From Niveispirillum sp048066115 (lineage in GTDB: Bacteria; Pseudomonadota; Alphaproteobacteria; Azospirillales; Azospirillaceae): a DNA stretch of 64,000 nucleotides. Where the stretch lies: contig NZ_JBLTYX010000013.1 of the NCBI RefSeq assembly GCF_048066115.1, positions 1-64,000 on the forward strand, read 5' to 3'. The position numbers and the translations under genes were made by a program. The notes under the pieces are model-generated. The model was not told where the DNA came from. It did no database searches and saw only the letters and a program-made list of their open reading frames with translations. This document shows, piece by piece, positions 33,585 through 42,320 of the stretch (position 1 is the stretch's first letter; every line of letters starts with the position of its first letter).

Positions 33585-34873
33585 CCCCGGATCTGCGTTT
33601 CGACCAGCCGCTGAAAGGCGGCGGCGGTCGTGGCGACGCTGGAAGCGGACACGCAGCGCGCGTCATCCTCGGCGACATGATGATAGCGGTGGATGCCGAA
33701 CACCCCGGCGGCAGGGGCGTACCCGGCCTTGACGATCTCCGTCAGTTCGCCGGCGGTGATCTCGTCGGTCGTCCAGGGGGCCTCCAGCCCGGCATGCCCG
33801 GCAAAGACGTCGCGCGCCACGGGCAGCAGGGAAGGGCTGACCGACAGGAAGCGCTGTGTGTCCACGCTGGGCAGCGGCCGCCATTTGCCCAGCAGTTCGT
33901 GCCAGTCGCGCGCGGCGACATTGGCGCCCAGATGCAGCCAGAAGCGGGTCTCCGCCGGCTTGGGCGCGATGGCCTTCAGCGCTTCCGAGGCACCCAGATT
34001 TTCATATTCATGGCCGCTGTGGCAGACGAAGGCCAGGTCATGGTCCGTGACCGCCTCGCTGGCCCACCGCGCCAGCCACAGCCAGGCGGCGATGCCCGGC
34101 CCGCGTTCGCCGGCGCAGGTGTACCAGCCGGAACGTGGCGTCGACACGGCCAGCCAGCGCTTTTTTCCACGATCGATGCGGCCGATGAAATTGAAGGCGG
34201 GGCGCCGGCCCGTCTGCCCCTGAAGATGCAGCGTGGCGGGTTCCCGGGCGGTCGCGGCGGCGCGGAAGGGTTTGGCATCGTCGGGCGCCAGCAGGGCGAC
34301 CGGGCCGGCGAACATTGGCTTCTGACCGTCGGCGTTCAGTGCGATCACCTTGCCCGTCGGGCCGTTGGTGATCGCCACCACCGCCTTTGCCCCGGCGGCG
34401 AAGGCGGCGCTGATCGGCTCCCGGATCGGCTTGGCCAGCGCGCTGGACCAGCGGCCATGCGGCAGTTCGACCAGGGCAATCGCGCCTGTCAGCGGACCGC
34501 CGGCCAGGCCATCGGCGTCGATGCGCACCAGCGAGCCGGTGGCCCCGTCCGGCCCCGTGGTGATGACGATCGGCTGCGGCCAGACGGTGGCGCGGGCGTC
34601 GCCGCACAGCAGCTCGGCACGCGTGGTCTCGAAATAGGGTGTGGGCACGCTCTGCCGTTCGACCTTGAAGCCCAGCTGTTCCAACTCACCGACCAGCCAT
34701 TCCCCGGCGGCGTTGTCGCCGGCACCGCCGGCCTGTTTGCTGCCGAAGCCGATATATTTGGCAAGGTCCGCCGCGACGCGATCTTCCTGTCCCTGCGGCA
34801 CCTTGGCCAGCGCCGACGCCACGGGAAGGGTGGCACCGGCCGCCAGAAAGCTGCGTCTGCTGGGTTTGAGCAT
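33581..34873 (-). CDS. Tat-exported M28-like protein with degenerate zinc site
   Basis: A 430-residue protein with a Tat signal (SRRSFLAAG), a PA-like inserted domain (about 110-215) and an M28 aminopeptidase fold. The segment where M28 enzymes have the metal-binding HYDS reads STPRSGW, so the first His and Asp ligands are missing. Later pieces are recognisable (CHSGHEYENLGASEA near 310, YHHVAEDD near 400). It may have another hydrolytic activity or none. The start at 34873 is set by GGGAGG 7-8 nt upstream and by the Tat signal; the frame is open further upstream but overlaps the MHS gene out of frame. Confidence 0.8.
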   Translation of the reverse strand: MLKPSRRSFLAAGATLPVASALAKVPQGQEDRVAADLAKYIGFGSKQAGGAGDNAAGEWLVGELEQLGFKVERQSVPTPYFETTRAELLCGDARATVWPQPIVITTGPDGATGSLVRIDADGLAGGPLTGAIALVELPHGRWSSALAKPIREPISAAFAAGAKAVVAITNGPTGKVIALNADGQKPMFAGPVALLAPDDAKPFRAAATAREPATLHLQGQTGRRPAFNFIGRIDRGKKRWLAVSTPRSGWYTCAGERGPGIAAWLWLARWASEAVTDHDLAFVCHSGHEYENLGASEALKAIAPKPAETRFWLHLGANVAARDWHELLGKWRPLPSVDTQRFLSVSPSLLPVARDVFAGHAGLEAPWTTDEITAGELTEIVKAGYAPAAGVFGIHRYHHVAEDDARCVSASSVATTAAAFQRLVETQIRG

Positions 34874-34890
34874 AAAGGACCCTCCCGGTA

Positions 34891-36192
34891 TCAGCGGCTG
34901 ATGACCGCTTTCGATCTTCCCAGCAACATGACACAGACCAGCGAGATGGTGCATGTCGCGGCGAGGTAGAGCGAGATCGGCAGGGCCGATCCATAATGCG
35001 CGAAGAGGGCGGTGGCGATGATCGGGGCGAAGCCGCCCCCTGCCAGGGTCCCGACCTGATAGCCCAGCGAGGCGCCGGAATAGCGCACCTCCTTGGGGAA
35101 CAGCTCGGCGAACAGGGCCGCCTGGGGGCCGTACATCAGGGCCACGAAGATCAACGCCACCGAAATGGCGACGGTCACCGCCACGGGCGATCCCGCATCG
35201 ATCAGCGGGAACACGGCAAAGGCCCAGATGCCGGACAGGATGGCGCCGGCCATGAAGATGCCGCGCCGTCCGAACCGGTCCGACAATGCGCCGGACAGGA
35301 TCAGGGCCGGGATCATGACAAGGCTGCCGATCATCACGGCGGCCAGCAGTAATTCCCGCGACAGGCCGACGGTGGCGGTGCCATAGGCGACGGCATAGGT
35401 GATGGCGATATAGAAGCAGACATTGTTGGCGATGAAAGCACCACCGGCCAGCAGGATCGTGCCCCAATGGTCGCGCAGCACCGTCAGCAGTGGCGAGGCC
35501 GGCTTGGCCGCCGCCGTCTGGACCGGTGCGACCGGTTCCACAGGGTCGGGTTCTTTGACATGCCAATGCATATAAAGGCCGATGGCGACGAGGCTGACGC
35601 TCAACAGGAAGCCGATCCGCCAGCCCCAGACCAGGAAACTGTCCGCATCGATTGATGCGCTGGCCAGCAGGAAGACGCTGTTGGCCAGCACCACGCCCAT
35701 CGGCACGCCGACCTGGACGAAGCTGCCATAGAAGCCCTGCCGGTGACTGGGCGCGCTTTCGATGGCCAGCAAGGCGGCCCCACCCCATTGGCCGCCGACG
35801 GCCAACCCCTGGATGAAGCGCAGCAGCATCAGGGCCAGCGGGGCCAGCACCCCCACACTCTCATAGGTGGGCAGCAGCCCGATGGCGGTCGTGGCCAGCC
35901 CCATGACCATCATGGCCAGCACCAGGGCACGCTTGCGGCCATGCAGGTCGCCATAATGGCCGAACAGCATGCCGCCGAAGGGCCGGGCGATGAACCCGAC
36001 CGCGAAGGTGCTGAACGCCGCGATCTGCGCCACGAACAGCGGCAGTTCCGGCGGGAAGAACAGCTTGGGGAAAACCAGGGCCGCGGCCGTGCCATAGATG
36101 AAGAAGTCATACCATTCGACCGAGGCGCCGGCCGATGCCATCAAGGCCACTTTTACACCCGGCGCGCTTTCGGGCTTCTGCTGATCCGACAA
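34891..36192 (-). CDS. MFS transporter, metabolite:H+ symporter (MHS) family
   Basis: A 433-residue inner-membrane carrier with about 12 TM helices. Diagnostic MHS motifs are present: SVEWYDFFIYGTAAALVFPKLFFP, VGFIARPFGGMLFGHYGDLHGRKRAL and FIQGLAVGGQWGGA. It starts with TTG at 36192, backed by a strong Shine-Dalgarno (GGGGAGG, 5 nt away). It leads the M28-like and GST genes with a 17-bp gap. MHS members carry organic acids such as ketoglutarate, shikimate or aromatic acids; the substrate here is unknown. Confidence 0.9.
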   Translation of the reverse strand: MSDQQKPESAPGVKVALMASAGASVEWYDFFIYGTAAALVFPKLFFPPELPLFVAQIAAFSTFAVGFIARPFGGMLFGHYGDLHGRKRALVLAMMVMGLATTAIGLLPTYESVGVLAPLALMLLRFIQGLAVGGQWGGAALLAIESAPSHRQGFYGSFVQVGVPMGVVLANSVFLLASASIDADSFLVWGWRIGFLLSVSLVAIGLYMHWHVKEPDPVEPVAPVQTAAAKPASPLLTVLRDHWGTILLAGGAFIANNVCFYIAITYAVAYGTATVGLSRELLLAAVMIGSLVMIPALILSGALSDRFGRRGIFMAGAILSGIWAFAVFPLIDAGSPVAVTVAISVALIFVALMYGPQAALFAELFPKEVRYSGASLGYQVGTLAGGGFAPIIATALFAHYGSALPISLYLAATCTISLVCVMLLGRSKAVISR

Positions 36193-36255
36193 ATTATCCT
36201 CCCCTGATAAAGGTGGCGTGCCGGCCCAGGCGGGTTGCCTGGACCGGCATCGTGA

Positions 36256-38595
36256 TTACCAGCGGTAGGACGCGCTGAAGCCATAGGTGCGCGGGTTGTT
36301 GTAGCGGTTGGTCAGCGGGATGGTGCCCGACTGCAATTTCAGGATCGGGATGACATTGTCGGTGGCGTTCTTGACGAAGGCGGCGAAGGTCATGCTCTGG
36401 AACTCCACGCCCGCCCGCAGATCGACATTGTCGACATCCTCCAGCGCGATGAAGGGCGTGGCCAGCGTCACCGTATCCTGCCCGCCGCCGCGGGCACCAT
36501 TATAGGCGACATTGAAGAAGCCGGTCAGGTTCTCGCCGATCGGCTGGCGGATATTGGCATTGACCGACCAGGTCCAGTCCGGCGTCTGCGCCACGGTGGA
36601 GCCGACGGTGGGCAGGCCCGTCACCCCTGCCGCGACGGAGACGAACTTGGCATCCTGGCGCGCGCCGGTCAGGCCCAGGTTCAGCACGGCCTTGCCCAGC
36701 GGGACCTTGGCATCGAACGCCGCCTCGATACCCTTCACCCGGACCTTGCCGCCATTGAGGTTGAAATAGGTGCCGGCGCGACCGCAGGCATTGGTCACCG
36801 TGCAGCCGTCCAGGATGCTGGTGATCGCATCCTCGGTGTTCGACACATAACCCGACAGGCGCAGGAACAGGTCGCGGGTGAAGCTGCCCTTGAACCCGAC
36901 CTCGTAACTGGTCGTCGTCTCATTGTCGTAGGAGGGGCGCAGCGGGTTCGGCGCCGCCGCGATATAGGTGCCGTTATTGACGCCGCCGGCGCGATAGCCC
37001 GACCCCGTCTTGGCATAGAGCAGCATCGGCAGGTCTTCGCCGAAATTATAGCTGGCGGTGGCCGAATAGCTGATGCTGTCCTGGCTGAAATCGAAGGAGC
37101 TGGGCACGCCGGACAGATTGCTGGTGTAGAGCAGGTAATTGCTCTGCGTCGCTTCCTTGTAATCATAGGACCAGCGCAGATCGCCGCTCAGCGACAGGCG
37201 GCCGATATCATGCTTCAGCGACCCATAGGCCGCCGCCGACCGGTACTTGCTGGGGGTGACCTGACGGGCACCGAAGGCCAGCGGGAACACGGTCGGGCAG
37301 TTCGCCGAGGTCGGCAGCAGCTTGTAGCAGAGCGGCGTGGTCGGCGTGCCCCCGCAGATGGCCGACGTGGCGGTCAGCGGGCACGGGCTGGTGACGGCGT
37401 CGCGGGTGTAATAATCATTCTGCATCATGCCTTCGACGCCGGCCATCCAGGAGAATTCGTCGCCACCGGCGATATGGATGTCCTGATAGAGTGTCTTGTC
37501 GCGGGCATAGGTGGAGGTCTGGCCCAGCGGGTAGAGGCCGATCTGGCCCAGGCGCTGGAAATTCGCCTGGGTGGCGAGGTCGACCGCGGCCGGGAAGCTC
37601 TGTGCCGATTCCGACCGCGACCCCATCGTCGTCCAGGTCAGGGTCAGGTCGTCCAGATCGACATCGGCGATCAGCATGGCGCGGACGACATTCTGGTGGA
37701 CGCCGTTCTTGACGTCGGACGGCACGTCATAGCGCGGGCCGGTGTAACCTTGGGGCAATGCCGCCAGCAGGCCCGGCGGCAGAACCCACTGATTGACGAA
37801 GGTCGGCAGGTTCATGTCCATCGCGTCGATCAGCAGCTTGGCATCCACCGCGCCGCTGGAATAACGCATCTGTCCACGGACGATATAGCCGTCGGTATGG
37901 TCGTAATATTCGTCCTGGTTGGGATTGTAATAGATACCGCCGCCCTGGCCGGTGACCTGCGCACCCAGGCGCACCGCCACCGTGTCGCTGACCGCCTGGT
38001 TGACGATGCCTTCCAGCTGCATCTGCTTCTGGGTGGCGTTGTATGTGGCCTGCACCCGGCCGGTGTCGCGGAACTGCGGCTGGGCCAGCACGATATTGAC
38101 CGTGCCGAATTCCGAATTGCGGCCATAAAGCGCGCCCTGCGGCCCCTCCAGCACCTCGACACGGGCGATGTCGAAATAATCGATACGCTTGAAATTGCGC
38201 CCACCCAGCGTGCTGCTGCCGACATAGGCGCCGTTCACGAACAGGCCGACGCCGGAATCGGCACTGGTGGCGCGCTGGGTGCCGGAACCGCGCACCGACA
38301 CTTCCGCCAAATTCTCGCTCTGCACGCCGTTGAAGCGCACGCCGGGCACCAGCTGCAACAGGTCGCCCACGCCGGTGACGGGGCCCTTGGCCTCCAGATG
38401 GTCGGCGGTTTGCGCCGTGATCGTGCTGGGCACGTCGCGCAGCGTTTCCTCGCGCTTGCGGGCGGTGACGATGATTTCGCTGAGGCTGATATCCTCGGTG
38501 GCCTGCGGCGCGCCGGGGGCCGTGGTTTGCGCCATGGCGGGCATCGTGGAGACGAGCGCCAGGGTTGCCGTGGTGGCGGCCAGAATATGTCGCAT
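36256..38595 (-). CDS. TonB-dependent outer-membrane receptor (locus 2)
   Basis: A 779-residue receptor with a signal peptide (MRHILAATTATLALVSTMPAMA), a TonB-box-like SEIIVTARKREETLRDVP, a plug domain (about 45-160; LLQLVPGVRFNG, VEVLEGPQGALYGRNSEFGTVNIV) and a beta-barrel ending in Trp (YGFSASYRW). The start at 38595 has GGGAGGA 4-5 nt upstream. It is divergent from the second gntR and separated from it by TTGTACGACAA-type sites. The RKREETLRDVP plug type is typical of receptors for iron complexes, and also for lipophilic compounds in sphingomonads and caulobacters. Confidence 0.93.
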   Translation of the reverse strand: MRHILAATTATLALVSTMPAMAQTTAPGAPQATEDISLSEIIVTARKREETLRDVPSTITAQTADHLEAKGPVTGVGDLLQLVPGVRFNGVQSENLAEVSVRGSGTQRATSADSGVGLFVNGAYVGSSTLGGRNFKRIDYFDIARVEVLEGPQGALYGRNSEFGTVNIVLAQPQFRDTGRVQATYNATQKQMQLEGIVNQAVSDTVAVRLGAQVTGQGGGIYYNPNQDEYYDHTDGYIVRGQMRYSSGAVDAKLLIDAMDMNLPTFVNQWVLPPGLLAALPQGYTGPRYDVPSDVKNGVHQNVVRAMLIADVDLDDLTLTWTTMGSRSESAQSFPAAVDLATQANFQRLGQIGLYPLGQTSTYARDKTLYQDIHIAGGDEFSWMAGVEGMMQNDYYTRDAVTSPCPLTATSAICGGTPTTPLCYKLLPTSANCPTVFPLAFGARQVTPSKYRSAAAYGSLKHDIGRLSLSGDLRWSYDYKEATQSNYLLYTSNLSGVPSSFDFSQDSISYSATASYNFGEDLPMLLYAKTGSGYRAGGVNNGTYIAAAPNPLRPSYDNETTTSYEVGFKGSFTRDLFLRLSGYVSNTEDAITSILDGCTVTNACGRAGTYFNLNGGKVRVKGIEAAFDAKVPLGKAVLNLGLTGARQDAKFVSVAAGVTGLPTVGSTVAQTPDWTWSVNANIRQPIGENLTGFFNVAYNGARGGGQDTVTLATPFIALEDVDNVDLRAGVEFQSMTFAAFVKNATDNVIPILKLQSGTIPLTNRYNNPRTYGFSASYRW

Positions 38596-38670
38596 TGATC
38601 CTCCCTTGGGGCGTTTTTTTGCTGCGCCTCGAACATTGTGATCGTTTGTTTTGTGTCGCAATGTCAACGG

Positions 38671-38707
38671 AATTGTACGACAATTTTTACGTGGACGTAC
38701 GACAAAT
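38671..38707. promoter_or_regulatory. Candidate GntR operators between TonB receptor 2 and gntR2
   Basis: AATTGT-ACG-ACAATT (38671-38685) is a palindrome with perfect 6-bp arms. A near-copy, CGTACGACAAAT, lies at 38696-38707 and matches the TGTACGACAATT half at 10 of 12 positions. It sits 22 bp away, two helical turns. The pair lies in the divergent promoter next to a GntR gene. Confidence 0.6.
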
Positions 38708-38746
38708 CTCTTGCCCCCCGACAAGGGCGGCAATAGAAAGGCTTCC

Positions 38747-39580
38747 ATGGACTGGCAATTCACCCATCCGGGCGTGATCGTCGGCAGAGGGGGCAAGGCG
38801 TTGAGCAACAGGGCCAAATCGGTGGATCACGATCCCAGCCTTGATGAAGCGGAGGCGGATGCCATGGGTGTTCCGCCCAATGCCGAAGAACTGGCCCAGG
38901 TGCTGCGCCGGCGCATCCAGCGCCAGGAGCTGGCGCCAGATGAATGGCTGCGCGAGGCGCGGCTGTGCGCGGAATTCGGTGTCGGACGGTCGATCGTGCG
39001 CCGTGCGCTGCGCACCCTGGCCGATGATGGCCTGATCGAGCTGGAGGAAAATCGCGGCGCGCGCGTTTCATCCACCAGCGTGGAGGAAGTGTTCGATCTC
39101 TATGAGGTGCGCGCCGCCCTTTACGGCCTTGCCGCGCGCTTCGCCTGCCTGCGGGCGTCGGATGCATCGATCGCCGTCATGCTGGTCAAGATCGACCAGC
39201 TGCTGAAGGACGCCGCCACGGGCGCGCCGGCCGAACAGATCATCGCGCTCAGCGAGGCGATCTTCAGCGACATGGCGGAGGTGGCGAGCCCCGATGCGCA
39301 GCGCATGATCGAGGCGATCCGCCGCAAGACGCGTTTCCACTTCTCCTATGTCGCCCTGGCCCTGTCCGCCGACGGTCCCGGTCCCTATGCGCATTGGCGC
39401 CGCGTGCGTGCCGCGCTGGTGAAGCGTGACGCCAACGAGGCCAGCCAGGCGGCCCGGGATATCCTCTATTTCATGCAGAGCGAGGTCGCACGGATCATGC
39501 TGGCGCATGGTTCCCGGGTCCGCGATGCCGCATCGCTGCCCACGCCTGCCCGCAAGCCACGCATTGTCAAAGGGGGCTGA
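38747..39580 (+). CDS. GntR-family regulator, FCD-domain (second)
   Basis: A 277-residue regulator with a winged helix (about 40-105; LREARLCAEFGVGRSIVRRALRTLADDGLIELEENRGARV) and a helical FCD ligand-binding domain (about 110-255). The start is taken at 38747; a longer frame upstream runs through the operator region and is unlikely. Its stop codon is followed after one base by the TTG start of a serine hydrolase gene, so regulator and enzymes form one operon. It probably controls the divergent TonB receptor as well. Confidence 0.9.
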   Translation: MDWQFTHPGVIVGRGGKALSNRAKSVDHDPSLDEAEADAMGVPPNAEELAQVLRRRIQRQELAPDEWLREARLCAEFGVGRSIVRRALRTLADDGLIELEENRGARVSSTSVEEVFDLYEVRAALYGLAARFACLRASDASIAVMLVKIDQLLKDAATGAPAEQIIALSEAIFSDMAEVASPDAQRMIEAIRRKTRFHFSYVALALSADGPGPYAHWRRVRAALVKRDANEASQAARDILYFMQSEVARIMLAHGSRVRDAASLPTPARKPRIVKGG

Positions 39581-39581
39581 A

Positions 39582-40622
39582 TTGGCCCGTTTCCATGTGA
39601 AGGCACTGCTCGTCGCCGCTTCGCTGGCGACATTGCCCGCATTGCCGATCCCGCTGGCCGCACCGCCGGCCATGGCGGCGGACAGTGCGGAGATGACCCG
39701 GCTGCTGGATTATCTGCGCAATCAGAACACCACCGGCTTCCTGGTCATCCAGCGCGGCAAGGTGCTGATCGAGAAGAACTGGCCGGCACCCGACGGCAAT
39801 CCGCAATTCGCCCTGTTCGCCTATGAGCGCGACGCGGATGGCGCGCTGCTGGAGGATGTGGCCTCGCAGCAGAAAAGCTTCATCGCCGTACTGATGGCGA
39901 TCGCGGTCGACAAGGGGCTGGTCGATATCGAAAAGCCGGTTTCCGATTATATCGGTGCCGGCTGGTCGAAGGCGGCGCCCGACCAGGAAGCGAAAATCCG
40001 CGTCATCGACCTGCTGACCATGAGTTCCGGCCTGGACGACAAGTTCGGCTATACGGCACCGGCGGGTACCGTCTTTTTCTACAACACCCCCGTCTATGCC
40101 GTGACCAAGCGCGTCCTGGCGGCGGCGGCCAAGCAGCCGCTGGAGGTGATCACCCGTGACTGGCTGACCGTGCCGGCGGGGATGGCCAGTACCGCCTGGC
40201 GCAAGCGGCCGGCGGTGCTGGCCAGCATCGGCAATGATACCGGGCTGGTCACATCCCCGCGAGACACGGCACGGTTCGGCTTCATCATCCTGTCGGGCGG
40301 GCTGGCCGGCGATGGCACGCGCATCGTTTCCGAAGCGTCCATGAAGGCGATGCTGGCGCCCACGGCAACCAACCCGGCCTATGGACGGCTATGGTGGCTG
40401 AATGGCAGCGCCTATACGCTGGGTGCGCTCGGCAATCGCCGGGAGGGCCCGCTGGTCGCGGCCGCACCTTCCGACATGGTCGCGGCCCTGGGCGCGTTCG
40501 ACCGCCGCCTTTATGTGGTGCCCAGCCGCAAACTGATCGTGGTGCGCACCGGTGCGGCGTCGGGCGATGCCAAGACATTCGATGAGCAGCTCTGGCAGCG
40601 CTTGGTGAAAGTGATCGGCTGA
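39582..40622 (+). CDS. Serine hydrolase of the beta-lactamase/DD-peptidase-like family, exported
   Basis: About 346 residues, with a signal peptide (ends PAMAADS). It carries the SxxK motif as SQQKS near residue 97, with MSSGLDDK and YNTPVY blocks downstream as in EstB/6-aminohexanoate-hydrolase-like esterases. The usual YxN reads FYN, so the catalytic Tyr assignment is unsure. No ATG gives a sensible N-terminus. The TTG at 39582 is chosen because AGGGGG lies 5 nt upstream and it begins one base after the gntR2 stop. It probably cleaves an ester, amide or lactone in the periplasm. Confidence 0.85.
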   Translation: MARFHVKALLVAASLATLPALPIPLAAPPAMAADSAEMTRLLDYLRNQNTTGFLVIQRGKVLIEKNWPAPDGNPQFALFAYERDADGALLEDVASQQKSFIAVLMAIAVDKGLVDIEKPVSDYIGAGWSKAAPDQEAKIRVIDLLTMSSGLDDKFGYTAPAGTVFFYNTPVYAVTKRVLAAAAKQPLEVITRDWLTVPAGMASTAWRKRPAVLASIGNDTGLVTSPRDTARFGFIILSGGLAGDGTRIVSEASMKAMLAPTATNPAYGRLWWLNGSAYTLGALGNRREGPLVAAAPSDMVAALGAFDRRLYVVPSRKLIVVRTGAASGDAKTFDEQLWQRLVKVIG

Positions 40623-40636
40623 GGGCCATAAGGCCC
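40623..40636 (+). other. Small GGGCC-ATAA-GGCCC hairpin after the serine hydrolase gene
   Basis: A short stem in the 45-bp gap before the carboxylesterase gene. No T-run follows, so it may only attenuate or protect the transcript. Confidence 0.3.
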
Positions 40637-40667
40637 CGCCGCAAAACATAAGGATCGGGAGGAATGA

Positions 40668-42320
40668 ATGACGTTCGCGCGATTTTCCGCGGCGATAGCC
40701 GCCCTGTGCCTGTGCCTGTGCATGAGTGTTGAGGCCGCAGCGCAGCCGGTGGTGAAGGCGCCGGCCGGTACCGTTCGCGGCGTCGAGGCCGATGGGCAGC
40801 GCGTGTTCAAGGGCATTGCCTATGCACTGCCCCCGGTCGGGGAACGGCGCTGGAAGCCGCCCCAGCCCGTGCCCGTCTGGGACGGGGTGCGCGACGCCAC
40901 GCAGTTCAGCCCCGCCTGTCAGCAGCCGGGATATCCGCCGGGCAGCATCTATGCCGAAACCTATGCGGCGATGAGCGAGGATTGCCTGTCGCTGAATGTC
41001 TGGGCGCCGGCGAAGGCCAAGAACGCGCCGGTCTTCGTGTGGATACATGGCGGCAACCTGATCCGCGGTTCCTCCAGCCAGCCGATGTTCGACGGTACGG
41101 CACTGGCCAAGCGCGGCATCGTGGTGGTGTCGATCAATTACCGCCTGGGCGTGTTCGGCTATTTCGCCCATCGCGAACTGAGCGCGGAATCGCCCGAGGG
41201 CACTTCCGGCAATTACGGCCTGATGGACCAGATCGCCGCCCTGAACTGGGTGAAGCAGAACATCGCCGCCTTCGGTGGCGACGTGGCCAATGTCACCATC
41301 GCCGGGGAATCCGCCGGTGGTCTGGCAATCCTGCATCTGCTGGCCGCACCGCGCGCCCATGGCCTGTTCACCAAGGCCATCGTGCAGAGCGCATCGCTGA
41401 TGAACCTGCCCGACCTGAAGCAGGCGCGGTTCGGCCTGCCATCGGCGGAAACGCTGGGCGATTATTACGCGAATGCCTTCGGCGCCAAGACGCTGGCCGA
41501 CCTGCGCGCCATCGACGGCCCGACGCTCACGGCACTGGCCACCAAGGCGCGTTTCGCCTCCACCGCCATCGTCGACGGCACGCTGCTGCCCCGCCAGCTG
41601 GTGGAAATTTTCGAGCGCGGGGAACAGGCGCGGGTGCCGCTGATGACCGGTTTCACCAGTGGTGAGATCCGCACCATGGCCTCCATCCTGCCGGGCCTGC
41701 CCGATGCCGGACAGGTCGATGCGGCGAAGTATGAAGCGACGATCCGTGCCAATTATGGGGAGCTTGCCGACCGTTTCCTGACCCTCTATTCGCCGGGCGA
41801 TATCCGCGAAAGCATCCTGGCGGCCGCCCGCGACGGTTTCTTCGCCTGGACCTCGCAGCGGCTGGTGCGCGAACAGACCAGGCTGGGACAGCCAGCCTAT
41901 CTCTACTATTTCGACCATGGCTATCCGGCGGCCGACGATCACGGGATGCACGCCTTCCACGCATCGGAAGTGCCCTACATGTTCGGCACGATCGATCGCG
42001 TCACCGCCCAGTGGCCGGCGATCCCCGACACGGACGCCGAACGCACCCTGTCCGACGCGATGGTCGATTACTGGGCCAGCTTCGCGCGCACCGGCGTGCC
42101 GATCGCCCGCAACCAACCGTCCTGGCCGGCCCATGGCGACAAGCAAGCCTACATGCTGTTCGCCGGCGGGCCGCAGGTCACCCATGATCTGTTGCCGGCG
42201 CAATACGCGCTGCATGATCAGGTGATCTGCCGCCGCCGCGCCGCCGGGAACATTCCCTGGAACTGGAACATGGGGCTCATCGCACCGCCGCTGCCGCCCG
42301 CACAGGAGAATTGCAAGTGA
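40668..42320 (+). CDS. Type-B carboxylesterase, exported
   Basis: A 550-residue alpha/beta-hydrolase with a signal peptide (ends VEAAAQP). Carboxylesterase-B hallmarks are intact: the EDCLSLNVWAP block near 103, the oxyanion loop HGGNL, the nucleophile elbow GESAGG with Ser near 210, and a C-terminal catalytic His in YDHGYPAADDHGMHA or the nearby HASE segment. A strong Shine-Dalgarno (GGGAGGA) precedes the ATG. Its stop overlaps the acyl-CoA ligase start as GTGA. It would hydrolyse an ester outside the cytoplasm to feed the ligase. Confidence 0.92.
   Translation: MTFARFSAAIAALCLCLCMSVEAAAQPVVKAPAGTVRGVEADGQRVFKGIAYALPPVGERRWKPPQPVPVWDGVRDATQFSPACQQPGYPPGSIYAETYAAMSEDCLSLNVWAPAKAKNAPVFVWIHGGNLIRGSSSQPMFDGTALAKRGIVVVSINYRLGVFGYFAHRELSAESPEGTSGNYGLMDQIAALNWVKQNIAAFGGDVANVTIAGESAGGLAILHLLAAPRAHGLFTKAIVQSASLMNLPDLKQARFGLPSAETLGDYYANAFGAKTLADLRAIDGPTLTALATKARFASTAIVDGTLLPRQLVEIFERGEQARVPLMTGFTSGEIRTMASILPGLPDAGQVDAAKYEATIRANYGELADRFLTLYSPGDIRESILAAARDGFFAWTSQRLVREQTRLGQPAYLYYFDHGYPAADDHGMHAFHASEVPYMFGTIDRVTAQWPAIPDTDAERTLSDAMVDYWASFARTGVPIARNQPSWPAHGDKQAYMLFAGGPQVTHDLLPAQYALHDQVICRRRAAGNIPWNWNMGLIAPPLPPAQENCK

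Noticed and set aside
34874..35788. Upstream extension of the M28-like frame into the MHS gene
   Set aside because: The extension is out of frame with, and inside, an obvious MFS gene on the same strand. The Tat signal and Shine-Dalgarno fix the start at 34873.
36193..36255. A binding site for the second GntR regulator upstream of the MHS operon
   Set aside because: No TTGTACGACAA-like sequence was found there, so control of that operon by this GntR is not supported.
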